Of a DNA stretch of 64,000 bases, positions 39,887 to 54,260 are shown one piece after another. This DNA is from Nocardioides ginsengisegetis. Its GTDB lineage: Bacteria > Actinomycetota > Actinomycetes > Propionibacteriales > Nocardioidaceae. The notes beneath the pieces were generated by a model. The model was not told where the DNA came from and did no database searches. It was given only the letters and a program-made list of their open reading frames with translations. The position numbers and the translations under genes are program-made. Position 1 is the stretch's first letter, and every line of letters starts with the position of its first letter. The stretch spans positions 1,907,001 to 1,971,000 of the forward strand of contig NZ_JACGXA010000001.1 of the NCBI RefSeq assembly GCF_014138045.1. The letters are read 5' to 3'.

Positions 39887-40249
39887 TCAGAAGATGATGT
39901 CGCCGGACTTGCGGCGTGAGCGCAGGAGGGCGAGGGCCTCGTCGAGGATGTCCTCGGCCTCCTTGTCGGAGCGACGCTCCTTCACGTAGGCGAGGTGCGT
40001 CTTGTAGGGCTCGATCTTCGGAGCCGGGGGCGCGTTCTCGGCGTCCCGGCCGGCCGGGAGACCGCACTTGGGGCAGTCCCACGAGTCCGGCACCTGGGCC
40101 TCGACCGAGAAGGTCACGACCGAACGGTGCTCGTGCGAGCAGAAGTAGGTGACGGCCTGGCGCGGGGCTGCTTCGCCACGCTCCGCCTCACCCATCGGGC
40201 CGGCCCCCACCCGGCTACCGCGAATAGCGTTTCCTCCACCACCAGCCAC
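39887..40249 (-). CDS. rbpA: RNA polymerase-binding protein RbpA
   Basis: A 120-aa actinobacterial transcription factor that stabilises RNA polymerase-sigma complexes. The zinc-binding core is YFCSHEHRSVVTFS...WDCPKCG, followed by the basic linker and the sigma-interacting C-terminus KTHLAYVKERRSDKEAEDILDEALALLR. GTG start behind a GGAAGGAAC site. It precedes the cassette and follows secG on the minus strand, 13 bp away. Confidence 0.97.
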   Translation of the reverse strand: MAGGGGNAIRGSRVGAGPMGEAERGEAAPRQAVTYFCSHEHRSVVTFSVEAQVPDSWDCPKCGLPAGRDAENAPPAPKIEPYKTHLAYVKERRSDKEAEDILDEALALLRSRRKSGDIIF

Positions 40250-40262
40250 GGGTGTTCCTTCC

Positions 40263-40499
40263 TCAGTTCTGGTAGGCCAGGAGCAGGCCGAGAGCGATCA
40301 CGGTGGCAAACCAGATCACGCCGATCCCGACCGTGAGGCGGTCGAGGTTGCGCTCAGCCACGGACGAGCCCCCGAGGGAGCTCGACACGCCACCGCCGAA
40401 CATGTCCGAGAGGCCGCCACCGCGACCCTTGTGGAGCAGGACCAGAAGGACCATCAGCACGCTCGCTGCAACGAGGATGATCGTGAAGAAGAGAGTCAC
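40263..40499 (-). CDS. secG: Preprotein translocase subunit SecG
   Basis: A 78-aa protein with two helices (TLFFTIILVAASVLMVLLVLLHKG and LTVGIGVIWFATVIALGLLL) joined by the Gly-rich GGGLSDMFGGG loop typical of SecG. Accessory subunit of SecYEG. GTG start with TAGGCT 8 nt upstream. It lies 30 bp downstream of tpiA. Confidence 0.96.
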   Translation of the reverse strand: MTLFFTIILVAASVLMVLLVLLHKGRGGGLSDMFGGGVSSSLGGSSVAERNLDRLTVGIGVIWFATVIALGLLLAYQN

Positions 40500-40529
40500 G
40501 GTGGTAAAGCCTACGTCACGCCTGCAGCG

Positions 40530-41321
40530 TTACAGGACAGGCATCTCGTGGAAGCGGCAGATCCCCCCGAACTCGTCTGCCTGGAGGCTCGCACCTCCCA
40601 CGAGACAGCCGTCGACGTCGTCCTGCTCCATGATGCCCGCGACGTTCGCAGCCTTGACCGAACCGCCGTAGAGAACGCGTACGGCGCCCGCCGCGTCCGC
40701 ACCGTGTGTCTCGCCGATGCGGGCCCGGATCGCCGCGCACACCTCCTGCGCGTCGTCGGGGGTCGCGACCTCACCGGTCCCGATCGCCCAGACGGGCTCG
40801 TAGGCCACGACGAGGCCGGCGACCTGCTCGGCGGTGAACCCCGCGAGCGAGCCGTCGACCTGCGCCAGCGTGTAGGGGACGTGCTCGCCGGCCTTGCGGA
40901 CCTCCAGGCCCTCGCCGACGCACACGATCGGCGTCATCCCGGCCGCCAGCGCCTTGTGGGCCTTGGCGTTGACGACCTGGTCGCTCTCGGCGTGGTACTC
41001 GCGACGCTCGGAGTGCCCGACCACGACGTAGGAGCAGCCGAGCTTGGCCAGCATCGAGGCCGAGATCTCGCCGGTGTAGGCGCCGGAGTCCTGCGTGGAG
41101 ACGTCCTGGGCGGCGTACTTCACCTGCAGGCGGTCACCGTCGACGAGCGTCTGCACCGACCGCAGGTCGGTGAAGGGCGGGCAGACGACGACCTCGACGC
41201 GGGCGTAGTCGTGCTTCTTGTCGTTGAGCGTCCAGGCGAGCTTCTGGACCAGCACCACCGCTTCCTGGTGGTTGAGGTTCATCTTCCAGTTGCCCGCCAT
41301 GAGCGGGGTGCGCTTGGCCAT
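40530..41321 (-). CDS. tpiA: Triose-phosphate isomerase
   Basis: A 263-aa TIM. Asn-Lys are in [10 protein letters not shown], the catalytic His in [11 protein letters not shown], the catalytic Glu in [13 protein letters not shown] and the phosphate loop in [16 protein letters not shown]. Third gene of gap-pgk-tpiA-secG, 6 bp after pgk. Confidence 0.98.
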   Translation of the reverse strand: MAKRTPLMAGNWKMNLNHQEAVVLVQKLAWTLNDKKHDYARVEVVVCPPFTDLRSVQTLVDGDRLQVKYAAQDVSTQDSGAYTGEISASMLAKLGCSYVVVGHSERREYHAESDQVVNAKAHKALAAGMTPIVCVGEGLEVRKAGEHVPYTLAQVDGSLAGFTAEQVAGLVVAYEPVWAIGTGEVATPDDAQEVCAAIRARIGETHGADAAGAVRVLYGGSVKAANVAGIMEQDDVDGCLVGGASLQADEFGGICRFHEMPVL

Positions 41322-41327
41322 GTGTGT

Positions 41328-42527
41328 TCAGTCCTCCAGGACCTGGATGCCGGGCAGCTCCTTGCCCTCGAGGTACTCGAGGGAGGCGCCACCACCGGTG
41401 GAGATGTGGCCGAAGGCCGACTCGTCGAAGCCGAGCGTGCGGACGGCCGCGGCGGAGTCGCCACCACCGACCACGGAGAGGCCGGGGACCTTGGTCAGCG
41501 CCTCGGCGACGGCACGGGTGCCCTCGGCGAAGGCGGCGACCTCGAAGACGCCCATCGGACCGTTCCAGAACACCGTCTCGGCGTCGGCGAGGGCGGCCGC
41601 GAACGCCGCGCCCGAGTCCGGGCCGATGTCGAGGCCCAGGGCGTCGGAGGGGATCTCCGTCGCCGGGACCACGCGGGGCTCGGGGGTGCGGTCGCCGGAC
41701 GGGAAGGCCGTGTCGACCACGATGTCGGTCGGCAGCAGGATCTCGACGCCCGACTCCTCGGCACGCTGCAGGTAGGCCCGGCAGACGTCGAGCTGGTCGT
41801 CCTCGAGGAGGCTCTTGCCGACCTCGTGGCCCTGGGCCTTGAGGAACGTGAAGACCATGCCGCCGCCGATGAGCAGCTTGTCGGCCTTGCCGAGCAGGTT
41901 GTCGATGACCCCGAGCTTGTCGGAGACCTTCGAGCCGCCGAGGACCACGACGTACGGGCGCGCGGGGTCCACCGTCAACCGACGGAGCACGTCGATCTCG
42001 GTGGCGACGAGCGCCCCCATCGCGTGCGGGAGCCGCTGCGCCACGTCGTAGACCGAGGCCTGCTTGCGGTGCACCACGCCGAAGCCGTCAGAGACGAACG
42101 CGTCGGCCAGCGACGCAAGCTGGTCGGCGAAGGCGCTGCGCTCCGCGTCGTCCTTGCTGGTCTCGCCCGGGTTGAAGCGGACGTTCTCGAGCACCGCCAC
42201 CTGGCCGTCGGCGAGGCCGTCGACCGTGCTGCGGGCGCTCTCCCCCACCGTGTCTGTGGCGAACGCGACGTCCGTGCCGAGGAGCTCGCCGAGGCGGGCC
42301 GCGACCGGGCGGAGCGAGTAGCGCTCCTCGGGGGCGCCCTTGGGGCGACCGAGGTGCGCGGTCACCACCACCCGCGCCCCGGCCTCGGCCAGGGAGCGGA
42401 TGGTGGGGACGCTGGCGCGGATCCGGCCGTCGTCGGTGATGGTGGTGCCGTCCAGCGGGACGTTCAGGTCCGAGCGGACCAGGACCCGCTTGCCGGCGAC
42501 GTCACCGAGGTTGCCGTAGTCAGCCAT
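41328..42527 (-). CDS. pgk: Phosphoglycerate kinase
   Basis: A 399-aa protein. [13 protein letters not shown] and HLGRPKG at the N-terminus, [15 protein letters not shown] in the hinge and the nucleotide-site GGGDSAAAV near residue 350 are all in place. It starts 3 bp after the gap stop. Confidence 0.98.
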   Translation of the reverse strand: MADYGNLGDVAGKRVLVRSDLNVPLDGTTITDDGRIRASVPTIRSLAEAGARVVVTAHLGRPKGAPEERYSLRPVAARLGELLGTDVAFATDTVGESARSTVDGLADGQVAVLENVRFNPGETSKDDAERSAFADQLASLADAFVSDGFGVVHRKQASVYDVAQRLPHAMGALVATEIDVLRRLTVDPARPYVVVLGGSKVSDKLGVIDNLLGKADKLLIGGGMVFTFLKAQGHEVGKSLLEDDQLDVCRAYLQRAEESGVEILLPTDIVVDTAFPSGDRTPEPRVVPATEIPSDALGLDIGPDSGAAFAAALADAETVFWNGPMGVFEVAAFAEGTRAVAEALTKVPGLSVVGGGDSAAAVRTLGFDESAFGHISTGGGASLEYLEGKELPGIQVLED

Positions 42528-42530
42528 GCG

Positions 42531-43664
<1,134 letters not shown>

Positions 43665-43686
43665 TCACGCCCTGCCGGCGCCCTGC

Positions 43687-44673
43687 TCAGGCCTCGTCGG
43701 CGAGCATCTCCGGGGTCAGCGACGCCTCGGTGTCGGGGATCCCGAGCTCCTCGGCGCGCTTGTCGGCCATCGCCAGCAGGCGGCGGATGCGGCCGGCGAT
43801 GGCGTCCTTGGTCAGCACGGGCTCGTGCAGCTGGCCGAGCTCCTCGAGCGAGGCCTGCTTGTGCTCGAGGCGCAGCGAGCCGGCCAGCTTGAGGTGGTCG
43901 GGGATCTCCTCGCCGAGGATCTCCAGCGCACGCTCCACGCGGGCGCCCGCGGCGACGGCCGCGCGCGCCGAGCGGCGCAGGTTGGCGTCGTCGAAGTTGG
44001 CGAGCCTGTTGGCCGTCGCGCGCACCTCGCGGCGCATCCGGCGCTCCTCCCAGGCCATCAGCGACTCGTGGGCGCCCAGCCGGGTGAGCAGCTGGCCGAT
44101 GGCGTCGCCGTCGCGGATCACGACGCGGTCCACGCCGCGCACCTCGCGGGCCTTGGCCTGGATGCCGAGGCGGCGGGCGACGCCGACGAGCGCGAGCGCG
44201 GCCTCGGGGCCGGGGCAGGTCACCTCGAGGGCCGAGGACCGGCCGGGCTCGGTGAGCGAGCCATGGGCCAGGAAGGCGCCGCGCCACGCGGCGACGGCGT
44301 CGCAGCCACCACCGGACACGACCGCCGGCGGCAGGCCGCGCACGGGTCGCCCGCGCTGGTCGAGGAGTCCGGTCTGGCGGGCGAGGGCCTCGCCGTCCTT
44401 GACGATCCGGACGATGTAGCGGCTGCCCTTGCGGATGCCGTTGCCCTGGACCATGACCACGTCGGACTGGTGGCCGTAGACCTCGGCGATGTCCTTGCGG
44501 ACCCTTCGGGCGGCCGCGCCGGTGTCGAGCTCAGCCTCCACCACGATGCGTCCGCTGACGATGTGCAGACCGCCGGCAAAGCGGAGCATCGAGGCGACTT
44601 CCGCCTTGCGACAACAGGTCTTCGTGATCTGGGTGGAGGAGAGTTCAGCCTTCACCTGTGCCGTCATCGCCAT
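43687..44673 (-). CDS. whiA: Sporulation/cell-division regulator WhiA
   Basis: A 328-aa protein with the degenerate LAGLIDADG homing-endonuclease-like N-domain ([17 protein letters not shown]) and a C-terminal helix-turn-helix ([27 protein letters not shown]). In actinobacteria it activates division and sporulation genes. Start at the [15 protein letters not shown]; a second ATG lies two codons later. Follows yvcK by 39 bp. Confidence 0.95.
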   Translation of the reverse strand: MAMTAQVKAELSSTQITKTCCRKAEVASMLRFAGGLHIVSGRIVVEAELDTGAAARRVRKDIAEVYGHQSDVVMVQGNGIRKGSRYIVRIVKDGEALARQTGLLDQRGRPVRGLPPAVVSGGGCDAVAAWRGAFLAHGSLTEPGRSSALEVTCPGPEAALALVGVARRLGIQAKAREVRGVDRVVIRDGDAIGQLLTRLGAHESLMAWEERRMRREVRATANRLANFDDANLRRSARAAVAAGARVERALEILGEEIPDHLKLAGSLRLEHKQASLEELGQLHEPVLTKDAIAGRIRRLLAMADKRAEELGIPDTEASLTPEMLADEA

Positions 44674-44712
44674 GCTGCCGATCCTGTCATGCTGGTCAAT
44701 CACCCTGCCGAA

Positions 44713-45684
44713 TCAGGAGTGCTCGACGATCCTCGCATAGGCCGCCGCGAGCTTCGCAGGGTCATGCCGTGGAGACCCGTCGTCGGCCGCCACGTCGTCG
44801 ACGAACAGGCGTGCGCCGTGGGCGTGCACGACGTGCTCGAGATCGGCGAGGCCCTCACCGACGCGGGCCCGGTCGGCGAGCACGGCGTGCACCTTGAGGT
44901 CCGGGGCGTGCTCGGAGAGGACCGCCAGGTGGTCGTCGGGACCGAAGCCGCCGGTCTCCCCCGCCTGCTCGTCGAGGTTGAGCACGATGATCACGCGGGC
45001 GTCGGTCTCGGCCAGGGCGCGGCGCAGCTCGGGGACGAGCAGGTGCGGGATGACCGAGGTGAACCACGAACCCGGCCCGATCACGACCCAGTCGGCGTCG
45101 CGGATCGCGGCGACGGCCTCCGGGCAGGCCACCGGGTCGGCAGGGTCGAGCTGCACCGAGTCGATCACGCCCTCCGTGGTCGCGACCTCGACCTGACCGC
45201 GCACCGTGGTCAGGGCATCCGGGTCGGAGCGGTCCAGACCGCGCACCTGTGCGGTGATGTCGAGCGGTGTCAGCGCCATCGGCAGCACGCGTCCGGTGGC
45301 ACCGAGGAGCTTGCCGACCCAGTCGAGGGCCTTGACGTGGTCACCCAGGCGCTCCCAGAGCCCGACGATCAGCAGGTTGCCGATCACGTGGCCGCGCATC
45401 TCGCCGTCGCCGGCGAAGCGGTGCTGGAGCACCTCCGCCCAGGTCGCGCCCCAGTCGTCGTCGCCGCACAGGGCGGCGAGCGCCATCCGGAGGTCACCGG
45501 GCGGGAGCACCCCGAACTCCCCGCGCAGGCGCCCCGACGAGCCGCCGTTGTCGGCGACCGTGACGATCGCGGTCAGGTCGTCGACGACGAGCTCGTCGAC
45601 CAGGCGTCGCAGGGCCTGCAGGGACGCGTGCAGGCCGTGGCCACCACCGAGGGCCACGGCCGACTGGGCGCGGTGGGTCATCAC
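44713..45684 (-). CDS. yvcK: YvcK/CofD-like UDP-GlcNAc-binding protein
   Basis: A 323-aa protein with the nucleotide-sugar-binding glycine motif VALGGGHGLHASLQALRR and ADNGGSSGRLRGEFGVLPPGDLRMAL. Homologues (M. tuberculosis CuvA, B. subtilis YvcK) link cell-wall precursor supply to growth. ATGA overlap with rapZ. Confidence 0.93.
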   Translation of the reverse strand: MMTHRAQSAVALGGGHGLHASLQALRRLVDELVVDDLTAIVTVADNGGSSGRLRGEFGVLPPGDLRMALAALCGDDDWGATWAEVLQHRFAGDGEMRGHVIGNLLIVGLWERLGDHVKALDWVGKLLGATGRVLPMALTPLDITAQVRGLDRSDPDALTTVRGQVEVATTEGVIDSVQLDPADPVACPEAVAAIRDADWVVIGPGSWFTSVIPHLLVPELRRALAETDARVIIVLNLDEQAGETGGFGPDDHLAVLSEHAPDLKVHAVLADRARVGEGLADLEHVVHAHGARLFVDDVAADDGSPRHDPAKLAAAYARIVEHS

Positions 45685-46553
45685 TCCCGGCCGAGGTCGC
45701 GGTGGGCGGCCCGGGTCGTGTAGCCGAGGTCCTTGAGGCGTCGGGCGATCTCCTCGGTCATCGCGACGCTGCGGTGCTTGCCGCCGGTGCAGCCGACGGC
45801 CACCGTCATGAAGCGCTTGCCCTCGCGGAGGTAGCCCTCAGCCACGCCGGCCAGGAGCGGCACGTAGGCGTCGAGGAACTCCGCGGCCCCGGGCCGGCTC
45901 TTGACGTAGTCGGCCACCTCGCGGTCCCGGCCGGTGCCCGCACGCAGCTCGGGGATCCAGAAGGGGTTGGGCAGGAAGCGCATGTCGGCGACGAAGTCGG
46001 CGTCGACGGGGATGCCGTACTTGAAGCCGAAGCTCGTCACGGTGACCTGGAGCTGGATCGCCTCCGGCGCACCGAAGGCCTCCGCGATCCGGTCGGTGAG
46101 CTGGTGCACGTTGAGCGTCGAGGTGTCGATGACCAGGTCGGCGTCGCTGCGCAGCTCCGCGAGGACGGAGCGTTCGCGCTGGAGGCCGTCGAGCAGGCGG
46201 CCGCCGGCCTGGAGGGGGTGCGGGCGTCGCACGGCCTCCTGGCGGCGTACGAGGACGTCGTCGGAGGCCTCCAGGAACACCAGCGTCGTACGCCGGCCGG
46301 TGGCCCCCTGTGCGAGGTTGGCCTGCAGGGACTGGAAGAACGAGCCGCTGCGCACGTCGACCACGACGGCGATGGGCTGCTCGGGGCCCTTGCTCTCGTC
46401 GACGAGCCGCACGACGTCCCGCAGCAGGCTGGGCGGCATGTTGTCGACGACGTAGAAGCCGAGGTCCTCCAGCTCCTTCGCGGCCGTGCTGCGTCCGGCG
46501 CCGGTCATGCCGGTGACGACCACGAGCTCGCCGCGGTGGTCTTCCAACGTCAT
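45681..46553 (-). CDS. rapZ: RapZ/YvcJ-like nucleotide-binding protein
   Basis: A 290-aa protein. P-loop GMTGAGRST near residue 15, and a C-terminal domain with FKYGIPVDADFVADMRFLPNPFWIPELRAGTGRD and the phosphate-binding GCTGGKHRSVAMTEEIARRL. In E. coli RapZ acts on GlmZ RNA; the actinobacterial role is less clear. Its ATG shares a base with the uvrC stop (TGATG). Confidence 0.93.
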   Translation of the reverse strand: MTLEDHRGELVVVTGMTGAGRSTAAKELEDLGFYVVDNMPPSLLRDVVRLVDESKGPEQPIAVVVDVRSGSFFQSLQANLAQGATGRRTTLVFLEASDDVLVRRQEAVRRPHPLQAGGRLLDGLQRERSVLAELRSDADLVIDTSTLNVHQLTDRIAEAFGAPEAIQLQVTVTSFGFKYGIPVDADFVADMRFLPNPFWIPELRAGTGRDREVADYVKSRPGAAEFLDAYVPLLAGVAEGYLREGKRFMTVAVGCTGGKHRSVAMTEEIARRLKDLGYTTRAAHRDLGRE

Positions 46554-48559
46554 CAGGACTCCTCGATCTCACCGGTGGCGGTGTTGATGCTGGTGATCAC
46601 GGGGCCAGTCTTGCTGCTCGCCGACGCGACCGCATCCTTGATGGCCGTCGCCGTGCGCTCGCCGATGCCGGGCACCAGGGCGATCTCCTCGACGGTCGCC
46701 AACCGCAGCTTCTTCAGCGACCCGAAGTGCTTGAGCAGGGTCTTGCGTCGCACCTCGCCGAGGCCCGGCACGTCGTCGAGCAGGCTCTCGACCATCGACT
46801 TGGAGCGCCGGTTGCGGTGGTGGGTGATCGCGAAGCGGTGGGCCTCGTCGCGGATCCGCTGGAGGAGGTAGAGCCCCTCGCTGGACCTCGCGAGGATGAC
46901 AGGGTCCTCCTCGGCGGGCAGCCAGACCTCCTCGAGGCGCTTGGCCAGGCCGCAGACCGGGATGTCGTCGATGCCGAGCTCGTCGAGGGCCCGCTGCGCC
47001 GCCGCGACCTGCGGCGGGCCGCCGTCGACGACCACGAGGCCCGGCGCGTAGGCGAACTTGCGGGGTCGCCCGGTCTCGGGGTCGACGAGCATCGGCCCGC
47101 TCTCGGTGGACACCTCGGTGCTGCGGGACTGCTCGTCGAGCAGCCGCCGGAAGCGGCGGGTGATGACCTCGTGCATCGACGCGACGTCGTTCTGCCCGTC
47201 GACGCCCTTGATGACGAAGCGGCGGTACTCGGACTTGCGGGGCAGGCCGTCCTCGAAGACCACCATCGAGGCCACGACCTCGGTGCCCTGGAGGTTGGAG
47301 ACGTCGTAGCACTCGATGCGCAGGGGCACCTCGTCGAGCTCGAGCGCCGCCTGGATCTCCTCCAGCGCGCGGTTGCGGGTCGTCAGGTCGCTGGCCCGCT
47401 TGGTCTTGTGCAGCACCAGCGCCTGGCCGGCGTTGCGCGCCACCGTCTCCTGGAGCGTCTTCTTGTCGCCCCGCTGCGGGACCCGGATCGCCACCCGGCT
47501 CCCCCGCAGGTCGCTGAGCAGCTCCTCGAAGGTCGCGGCGTCCGGGGGCATCGCCGGCACCAGGATCTCGCGCGGGATGGTGTCACCGGCGTCGTCGGCG
47601 CCGGCGTAGAGCTGCAGGAGCAGGGTCTCCACCAGCTCGGGCGTCTCGCCCTCCTCGACCCGGTCGGCCACCCACCCGCGCTGGCCGCGGATCCGGCCAC
47701 CGCGCACGTAGAAGATCTGGACCGCGACCTCGAGCGGGTCCTCGGCGAGCGCGATCACGTCGGCGTCGGTGCCGTCACCGAGCACGACGGCCTGCTTCTC
47801 CAGGGCCTTCTCGAGAGCCCCGAGGTCGTCGCGCAGCCGCGCGGCCTTCTCGTAGTCCTCGGCCTCGGAGGCGGCGTACATCTCCTTCTTGATGCGGCGC
47901 ACGAACCCGGTCGTCTGGCCGGCCATGAAGTCGCAGAAGTCGTCGACGATCGCGCGGTGCTCCTCGGCGCTCACCGAGCCGACGCACGGCGCCGAGCACT
48001 TGTCGATGTAGCCGAGCAGGCATGGCCGGCCGATCTGGCTGGACCGCTTGAAGACGCCGTTGCTGCACGAGCGCATCGGGAAGACGCGCAGCAGCTGGTC
48101 CACGGTCTCGCGGATCGCCCAGGCGTGGCTGTAGGGGCCGAAGTAGCGGGTGCCCTTGCGCTTGGCGCCGCGGCCGACCATCACCCGCGGGAACTCCTCG
48201 CCGACGGTGACCGCGAGCCACGGGTAGGACTTGTCGTCGCGGTACTTGACGTTGAAGCGCGGGTCGAACTCCTTGATCCAGGAGTACTCCAGCTGGAGCG
48301 CCTCCACCTCGGTGTTGACGGTCGTCCACTCGACGCTGGCCGCGGTCGTGACCATCGTGGCCGTGCGCTGGTGGAGGTTGCCGACGTCCTGGAAGTACGA
48401 CGAGAGCCGGGCGCGGAGGTTCTTCGCCTTGCCGACGTAGATCACCCGGCCGCGCGGGTCTCGGAACCGGTAGACGCCCGGCTGGGTCGGGATCGAGCCG
48501 GGCTCGGGACGGTAGGACAACGGCCCTCGGGAGGAACGGGAAGGTCGACCAGCAGGCAC
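46553..48559 (-). CDS. uvrC: Excinuclease ABC subunit C
   Basis: A 668-aa protein with a GIY-YIG domain at the N-terminus ([30 protein letters not shown]), a UVR interaction segment, an RNase H-like endonuclease domain ([27 protein letters not shown]) and C-terminal helix-hairpin-helix pair ([41 protein letters not shown]). It makes both incisions in nucleotide excision repair. GTG start fixed by TAGGGT 6 nt upstream. Confidence 0.97.
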   Translation of the reverse strand: MPAGRPSRSSRGPLSYRPEPGSIPTQPGVYRFRDPRGRVIYVGKAKNLRARLSSYFQDVGNLHQRTATMVTTAASVEWTTVNTEVEALQLEYSWIKEFDPRFNVKYRDDKSYPWLAVTVGEEFPRVMVGRGAKRKGTRYFGPYSHAWAIRETVDQLLRVFPMRSCSNGVFKRSSQIGRPCLLGYIDKCSAPCVGSVSAEEHRAIVDDFCDFMAGQTTGFVRRIKKEMYAASEAEDYEKAARLRDDLGALEKALEKQAVVLGDGTDADVIALAEDPLEVAVQIFYVRGGRIRGQRGWVADRVEEGETPELVETLLLQLYAGADDAGDTIPREILVPAMPPDAATFEELLSDLRGSRVAIRVPQRGDKKTLQETVARNAGQALVLHKTKRASDLTTRNRALEEIQAALELDEVPLRIECYDVSNLQGTEVVASMVVFEDGLPRKSEYRRFVIKGVDGQNDVASMHEVITRRFRRLLDEQSRSTEVSTESGPMLVDPETGRPRKFAYAPGLVVVDGGPPQVAAAQRALDELGIDDIPVCGLAKRLEEVWLPAEEDPVILARSSEGLYLLQRIRDEAHRFAITHHRNRRSKSMVESLLDDVPGLGEVRRKTLLKHFGSLKKLRLATVEEIALVPGIGERTATAIKDAVASASSKTGPVITSINTATGEIEES

Positions 48560-48565
48560 ACCGCA

Positions 48566-48571
48566 ACCCTA
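48566..48571 (-). promoter_or_regulatory. -10 box of leaderless uvrC-rapZ-yvcK-whiA promoter
   Basis: Minus-strand TAGGGT, then TGCGGT, then the uvrC GTG. The four genes are joined by overlaps or short gaps, so this promoter may drive them all. No SOS box is visible here, unlike uvrA. Confidence 0.5.
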
Positions 48572-48642
48572 CGGTCCCGTGGGGACAGTCCGGCAGTTGC
48601 GCCGACGCGACGCAGATTCTCCGGTTTTTATCTCGCGTGACT

Positions 48643-48648
48643 TACTGT
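48643..48648 (+). promoter_or_regulatory. -10 box of leaderless TTC38-like gene promoter
   Basis: TACTGT, then ATTTAC, then ATG at 48655. This spacing argues for the ATG rather than the upstream in-frame GTG at 48637. Confidence 0.5.
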
Positions 48649-48654
48649 ATTTAC

Positions 48655-49950
48655 ATGGTCTGTCGCGATCTCTACGACTACGAGCTCACCACCTCGCCCG
48701 AGGCGGCCACCGCCTACACCCGCGGGGTCCGCGACCTGCTCGCGCTGCGCACCGGAGCCGCCGAGGCCGTGGCGACCTCGATCGCCGTCGACCCGACCTT
48801 CGCGATGGGACATGCGGCGCTCGCCCTCTTCGGCCACGAGCTGTGCGCGGCGGTCGACGTCCGGGCCCGGCTGCGCGACGCCGAGCTGCACGCCGCCCGG
48901 GGCACCGCCCGCGAGCGCAGCCACGTGCACGCCGTCGCCGCCCACGTCCGCGGGGACTCCTCGGCGCTGGTGCGGCACCTCGAGGCGCACCCGCGCGACG
49001 CCCTCCTGCTGTCGACGGCCGTGCCGACCATCGCCTTCGCCGGCGTCACCGAGGTGCCCGAGGAGGCCTGGGCGATCGTCGAGCGGGCCATCCCGGCGTA
49101 CGGCGACGACTGGTGGTTCACCGGACTGCTCGCCTTCGTGCGCCAGGAGCAGGGCCGGTTCGACGAGGCGATGGAGCTGTCCTGCCGCTCGCTCGCGGAG
49201 GAGCCGGGGGCGGGGCACTCGGCACACGCCCGCGCGCACGCCCACTACGAGACCGGGGACCACGAGGCCGGGCTGGCCTGGATGGACGGCTGGGTGACGG
49301 GCGAGGGCGCCTCGATCGACAGCCTCAGCCACTTCTCCTGGCACGCCGCCCTGCACGAGCTGACGCTGGGCGACCTCGACGCCGTACGCCGGCGCTATGA
49401 GTCCCAGCTGCGCCCCGAGCGCGGCCTGGGCTGCCGGGCGCTGGTCGACAGCGGCTCGCTGTTGTTCCGGTGGGCCCTGACCCCGGGCGCCGAGGACGTG
49501 CCGGACATCGCAGCGGTCGCGTCGGTGGCCGGGCGCGGAGTCCTCGAGACCCCGTCGACGCCGTTCCTGGCCCTCCACGCGGCCGTGACGCTGCTGGCCC
49601 TCGGCGACACGGGCGGCCTCGGCCGCCTCGCCACGTGGGCGGCCGCGCACGCACACCCGACCCAGCGCGAGGTCGTGGCGCCGCTGGCCCGCGCGCTGGG
49701 CGCGATGGCCTCCGGTCGGTGTTCGCGGGCCGCCGACGAGCTCGCCGCACTGGCCGGGCCGACCCGTCGGCTCGGCGGCTCGGACGCGCAGCGCGAGATC
49801 GTCGAGGAGGCCCGGATCGCCGCGCTCATCCGCGCCGGGCGCTGGGACGAGGCGCGCGTCGTCCTGGACGCGCGGCTGGACCGCCGGAGGTCCCCGCGCG
49901 ACGAGTCGTGGCGCCGCAAGCTGCCGGGGGTGCCCGCCGGCGTCAGCTGA
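48655..49950 (+). CDS. TTC38-like tetratricopeptide repeat protein
   Basis: A 431-aa all-helical protein with degenerate TPR units. SPEAATAYTRGVRDLLALRTGAAEAVATSIAVDPTFAMGHAALALFG near the start and HVHAVAAHVRGD and GHSAHARAHAHYETGDHEAGLAWMDGW later match the TTC38 family. No catalytic motif. Function unknown in bacteria. Its 3' end overlaps the convergent Rieske lipoprotein gene by 8 bp. Confidence 0.8.
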   Translation: MVCRDLYDYELTTSPEAATAYTRGVRDLLALRTGAAEAVATSIAVDPTFAMGHAALALFGHELCAAVDVRARLRDAELHAARGTARERSHVHAVAAHVRGDSSALVRHLEAHPRDALLLSTAVPTIAFAGVTEVPEEAWAIVERAIPAYGDDWWFTGLLAFVRQEQGRFDEAMELSCRSLAEEPGAGHSAHARAHAHYETGDHEAGLAWMDGWVTGEGASIDSLSHFSWHAALHELTLGDLDAVRRRYESQLRPERGLGCRALVDSGSLLFRWALTPGAEDVPDIAAVASVAGRGVLETPSTPFLALHAAVTLLALGDTGGLGRLATWAAAHAHPTQREVVAPLARALGAMASGRCSRAADELAALAGPTRRLGGSDAQREIVEEARIAALIRAGRWDEARVVLDARLDRRRSPRDESWRRKLPGVPAGVS

Positions 49951-50359
49951 TGCTGATCTGGTCGCCGTCGACCGTGACGGTGACCTCGGGCAGAGCCCGG
50001 GTGGCGGGGCCGTTCTGCACGGAGCCGTCCTCGATGGAGAACTTGCTGCCGTGGCACGGGCAGTTGATCGTCTCGGTCACGTTGGCGACGACGCAGCCCT
50101 GGTGGGTGCAGGTGGCCGAGAAGCCCTTGAACTCGCCCGCGGTGGGCTGGGTGACGACGACCTTCTGGTCCGCGAAGACCGTGCCGCCGCCGACCGGGAT
50201 GTCTGCGGTGGCGCCCAGCGGACCGGCGTCGGGAGACGCCGGGGCCCCCGTCGTGGCGTCCGATCCCCCGCCGCACGCGGCGAGGAGCGGCAGGCCGACA
50301 CCGATGGTGGCGGCACCGGCGAGGGCGTGGCGGCGGGAGATTCCGGATTCCGTGGTCAC
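49943..50359 (-). CDS. Tat-exported Rieske iron-sulfur lipoprotein
   Basis: A 138-aa protein. N-terminal twin-arginine signal (SGISRRHALAGAATIGVGLPLLAACGG) ends in a lipobox with Cys, so it is probably exported folded and lipid-anchored. The Rieske 2Fe-2S ligands are CTHQGC and CPCHGS. Redox partner unknown. Paired with the uvrA end 14 bp away, on the same strand. The start is the GTG at 50359. Confidence 0.9.
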   Translation of the reverse strand: MTTESGISRRHALAGAATIGVGLPLLAACGGGSDATTGAPASPDAGPLGATADIPVGGGTVFADQKVVVTQPTAGEFKGFSATCTHQGCVVANVTETINCPCHGSKFSIEDGSVQNGPATRALPEVTVTVDGDQISIS

Positions 50360-50373
50360 GACCGCGACCCTAC

Positions 50374-53385
<3,012 letters not shown>

Positions 53386-53412
53386 TGGCAATCCTCGAAG
53401 AGAGAAGTCTGT

Positions 53413-53428
53413 TCGAACAAGTGTTCGC
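53413..53428 (-). promoter_or_regulatory. LexA (SOS) box upstream of uvrA
   Basis: TCGAACAAGTGTTCGC (plus strand) matches TCGAAC-N4-GTTCGA except for the last base. It lies 28 bp upstream of the uvrA GTG, as expected for an SOS-induced repair gene. Confidence 0.8.
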
Positions 53429-53558
53429 CAATCCTACGGAGCGGGGCAAGCCGCCACGCGGGTGATGGGCGAAACGCGACCACGATCTCACGGCCCACCG
53501 ACAGTCCACCCATCGCGCCGGACTGGTCGCTGTCGGGCCGCTCGGGTAGGAATGTCGC

Positions 53559-54260
53559 ATGCCCGATCTCACCCGCACCAGCGCCGCAGCCGACCTGCTC
53601 CAGGAGGCGACCCAGCGCCTGGTGCGCTCCGTCGACGCCCTTCCCGACGAGGCCTGGACCGGGCCGAGCCTGCTGCCCGGCTGGACCCGTGCCCACGTCC
53701 TCGCCCACCTCACCCTGAACGCCGAGGGGCTGGCCGGCGCCCTCCGCGGCATCGTCGCCGGCGAGCAGGTGCCGATGTATGCCTCCCAGGAGGCCCGTGA
53801 CGGTGACATCGACGAGCTCGCCGCCAGCGATCCCCAGACCCTGCGCACCCGGTTCCTCGCGTCCACCACCGACTTCGCCGACGCGGCCAGCTCGATCCCC
53901 GACGAGCGGTGGGACAGCACCGTCGAGCGGGTGCCGGGCGGCCGCTCGTTCCCGGCCGCCGCCGCGCCCGGCATGCGCCTGGGCGAGGTCGAGATCCACC
54001 ACGTCGACATGGCCGCCGGGCCGACGCACGCGGACTGGACACCCGAGTTCGCGGCCATCGTGCTCGACAACGCGACGGCCCGGGAGCCCGGCTCCTTCCA
54101 CGCCCACGCCACCGACCTCGACCGCACCTGGGACTACGGCACCGGCGGTCCGACCGTCTCCGGCCAGTCCCGCGACCTGGCCTGGTGGCTCACCGGGCGC
54201 GGCCGCGGCGAGGGCCTGACCAGCGACAGCGGCGACCTGCCGGAGATGGCCGCGTGGTGA
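53559..54260 (+). CDS. Maleylpyruvate isomerase-family mycothiol-dependent enzyme
   Basis: A 233-aa DinB-like four-helix protein. The metal-binding His of GWTRAHVLAHLTLNAEGL near residue 52 and the pair in EVEIHHVDM near residue 145 match the MDMPI/mycothiol-S-transferase family. It could conjugate or isomerise electrophiles with mycothiol. TAGGAA sits 6 nt before the ATG (an imperfect leaderless box). Its stop overlaps the start of the MBL-fold gene (GTGA). Confidence 0.85.
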   Translation: MPDLTRTSAAADLLQEATQRLVRSVDALPDEAWTGPSLLPGWTRAHVLAHLTLNAEGLAGALRGIVAGEQVPMYASQEARDGDIDELAASDPQTLRTRFLASTTDFADAASSIPDERWDSTVERVPGGRSFPAAAAPGMRLGEVEIHHVDMAAGPTHADWTPEFAAIVLDNATAREPGSFHAHATDLDRTWDYGTGGPTVSGQSRDLAWWLTGRGRGEGLTSDSGDLPEMAAW

